Positions 5,255-6,569 of a stretch of 6,569 nucleotides of DNA are shown here, one piece after another. Below the pieces are notes generated by a model, which was given only the letters and a program-made list of their open reading frames with translations, searched no databases and was not told the origin of the DNA. A program made the position numbers and the translations under genes. Position 1 is the stretch's first letter. Each line of letters begins with the position of its first letter. Origin of the DNA: an uncultured Eubacteriales bacterium (GTDB lineage Bacteria; Bacillota; Clostridia; Oscillospirales; Oscillospiraceae); contig UQXG01000126.1 of the NCBI GenBank assembly GCA_900544945.1, positions 1 through 6,569 of the forward strand. The letters run 5' to 3'.

Positions 5255-6427
5255 ATGAAAAAGATTCTGGCACTGCTGCTGGTTCTGGCTCTGGCCCTGG
5301 GCATGGCTGCCTGCGGCGCAAAGACCGAGCCTGCCGCTACCGAAGCACCCGCTGCCGACGCCCCTGCCGCTGACAACGCTGCTGTTTCCGCAGATGACAT
5401 CCCTGATGAGATGACCTCTGCCGACGGCAAGTATCAGGTGGCTTTCGTCACCGACGTGGGCACCCTGAAGGACAAGTCCTTCAACCAGGGCACCTATGAC
5501 GGCGTGAAGCTGTACGCCAACGCCAATGGCAAGGCCTACAAGTACTATCAGCCCGCCAACGGCAGCAACGCTACCGATGACGACCGGATCGATGCCGCTA
5601 CCCTGGCCTGTGAGAACGGCGCCGAGGTGGTCGTGGCCGCCGGTTTCATGCAGGAAGCCGCTCTGAAGGCTACCGCTACCAAGTATCCCGATGTTCACTT
5701 CATCTTCATCGACGGCTACCCTGTAGCCGGTGACGACGGCAATGTTCTGAAGAACGTGGCCGGTATCGCCTTCGACGAGCAGCAGTCCGGCTACCTGGCC
5801 GGTTACGCCGCCGTTATGGAAGGCTACACCAAGCTGGGCTTCACCGGCGGCGGCGGCGGAGACAACCCCGCCTGTGTCCGCTTCGGCTACGGCTTTGTCC
5901 AGGGCGCTGACGCGGCTGCCGCTGCCAAGGGCGTCAAGGTCGACATGAACTACTCCTGGCTGTACGGCTCTTCCTTCTCCGCTTCCAATGAGCTGCAGAC
6001 CATGGCCACCGGCTGGTACACCAACGGCACCGAGGTCATCTTCTGCTGCGGCGGCGGTATGTTCTCCTCCGTGGCGGCGGCTGCCGGCGCGGAAGACGGC
6101 AAGGTCATCGGCGTTGACGTTGACCAGTCCTTCGAGTCCAGCTCCGTCATCACCTCTGCCATGAAGGGTCTGGCTGACGCCACTCAGTGGGCCATTGGTC
6201 AGCACTACGCAGGCAGCTGGGACGCCATCGGCGGCACCTCCACCTCTCTGGGTGCCAAGGACAACGCCGTGGGTCTGCCCACCGCTACCTGGTCCCTGCA
6301 GAACTGGAGCGTTGACGACTACAATGCGCTGCTCGCCGACATCGCTGCCGGCAAGGTGGAGATCTCTTCCGAGCTGGTCTCCGAGCCCGCCAGCACTGAC
6401 AACGTGACCGTGAATATGGTCAAGTAA
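5255..6427 (+). CDS. BMP/PnrA-family ABC transporter substrate-binding lipoprotein, probably nucleoside-binding
   Basis: This 390-residue lipoprotein would capture substrate outside the membrane for an ABC importer. Residues 1-20 are the signal peptide, with lipobox MAAC and Cys20. Residues 21-58 are an Ala/Pro/Glu/Asp-rich tether. The BMP domain spans about 60-375: YQVAFVTDVG (60-69), then LKDKSFNQGTYDG (71-83), equivalent to the family's DKSFNQ ligand segment; DVHFIFIDGY; AGIAFDEQQSGYLAGYAA; GFTGGGGGDNP with Gly198-202; EVIFCCGGGMF (Cys264, Cys265); and KVIGVDVDQS followed by VITSAMKG. Characterised family members bind purine nucleosides (PnrA, BmpA/NupN types); nucleosides are inferred here from the family and from the adjacent deo-cdd genes. 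The start follows GGAGG (5242-5246) by 8 nt; an in-frame ATG at 5240 overlaps that site and was rejected. Codons are strongly biased to CTG, GGC and AAG, consistent with high expression. The ATPase and permeases are not adjacent in the window. Confidence 0.92.
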   Translation: MKKILALLLVLALALGMAACGAKTEPAATEAPAADAPAADNAAVSADDIPDEMTSADGKYQVAFVTDVGTLKDKSFNQGTYDGVKLYANANGKAYKYYQPANGSNATDDDRIDAATLACENGAEVVVAAGFMQEAALKATATKYPDVHFIFIDGYPVAGDDGNVLKNVAGIAFDEQQSGYLAGYAAVMEGYTKLGFTGGGGGDNPACVRFGYGFVQGADAAAAAKGVKVDMNYSWLYGSSFSASNELQTMATGWYTNGTEVIFCCGGGMFSSVAAAAGAEDGKVIGVDVDQSFESSSVITSAMKGLADATQWAIGQHYAGSWDAIGGTSTSLGAKDNAVGLPTATWSLQNWSVDDYNALLADIAAGKVEISSELVSEPASTDNVTVNMVK

Positions 6428-6440
6428 CTCGTTTTTCGAA

Positions 6441-6471
6441 AAGGGGAAGGCTTCAGCCTTCCTCTTTTTTT
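6441..6471 (+). terminator. Intrinsic terminator after the BMP gene
   Basis: An 11-bp stem pairs 6441-6451 with 6456-6466 (one G-U pair at 6444-6463) around a TTCA loop, and a seven-T tract occupies 6465-6471. It begins 13 nt after the stop codon. It should end most transcripts of the binding-protein gene, with any transporter genes downstream expressed by read-through or separately. Confidence 0.9.
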
Positions 6472-6477
6472 GCATTC

Positions 6478-6569
6478 CGCGAAATATCCTTTGATACTGA
6501 ACTCCAATTAGGGTCTATCTGAAAACCGGAAATATGACCAACGGCGAGGGATTTTCCGCCTGATGAAGC
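6478..6569. other. Right-edge non-coding stretch, no gene recognised
   Basis: No reading frame or RNA gene could be supported here. GGGTCTATCTGAAAACC (from about 6511) resembles, from memory, sequences at the ends of clostridial repeats or insertion sequences, and GGCGAGGGATTTTCCGCC follows with short GGCG/CGCC ends. The window stops before either idea can be tested. Confidence 0.25.

Noticed and set aside
5231..6475. A long minus-strand open frame opposite the BMP gene
   Set aside because: It is a codon-bias artefact of the strongly expressed plus-strand gene, with Gly/Val/His-rich composition and no recognisable domain. The same holds for long minus-strand frames opposite deoC, deoD and deoB.
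1..6569. CRISPR array, tRNA/rRNA, phage, toxin-antitoxin or defence genes
   Set aside because: No regularly spaced repeats, no tRNA or rRNA signatures and no such protein families were found on either strand.

Overview
The window looks like chromosomal DNA of a GC-rich, anaerobic, Gram-positive gut bacterium, most likely class Clostridia and probably Oscillospirales. The evidence is AGGAGG-type ribosome binding sites, AT-rich promoters of housekeeping-sigma type between GC-rich genes, clostridial-type lipoprotein signal peptides, and two kinds of short hairpin-rich intergenic repeat that I associate from memory with that group. The taxonomic call is inference; nothing here fixes genus or species.

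Layout, left to right. At the left edge (1-55) is a two-hairpin repeat. A leftward gene (90-1004) encodes a DUF4349-family lipoprotein with a second, C-terminal membrane anchor. A 206-bp divergent intergenic region (1005-1210) holds a strong rightward promoter (TTGCGA-17-TATAAT) with two inverted repeats, and a weaker leftward promoter candidate. Then come tdk (thymidine kinase), deoC (deoxyribose-phosphate aldolase), deoD (purine nucleoside phosphorylase) and deoB (phosphopentomutase), all rightward and tightly packed at deoC-deoD-deoB. A 201-bp gap (4504-4704) contains a 90-bp element with nearly identical, self-palindromic inverted ends and a second large hairpin just before cdd (cytidine deaminase). 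A 142-bp gap (5113-5254) carries a 21-bp imperfect inverted repeat, an extended -10 promoter and a small hairpin at the predicted transcript start. It precedes a BMP/PnrA-family ABC-transporter substrate-binding lipoprotein (5255-6427), which ends in a clear intrinsic terminator. The last ~100 bp hold no recognisable gene.

Together the genes form a nucleoside uptake, salvage and catabolism locus. The BMP lipoprotein probably captures nucleosides outside the cell. Cdd deaminates cytidine and deoxycytidine. DeoD phosphorolyses purine (deoxy)ribonucleosides. DeoB converts (deoxy)ribose-1-phosphate to the 5-phosphate. DeoC splits deoxyribose-5-phosphate into acetaldehyde and glyceraldehyde-3-phosphate for glycolysis, while Tdk diverts thymidine into dTMP. 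A pyrimidine nucleoside phosphorylase, a DeoR-type regulator and the transporter's ATPase and permeases are not in the window.

I do not see a new multi-gene system. The less ordinary content is in the intergenic DNA: the repeats, the promoter-embedded inverted repeats and the leader hairpins. No gene-free stretch exceeds about 210 bp.
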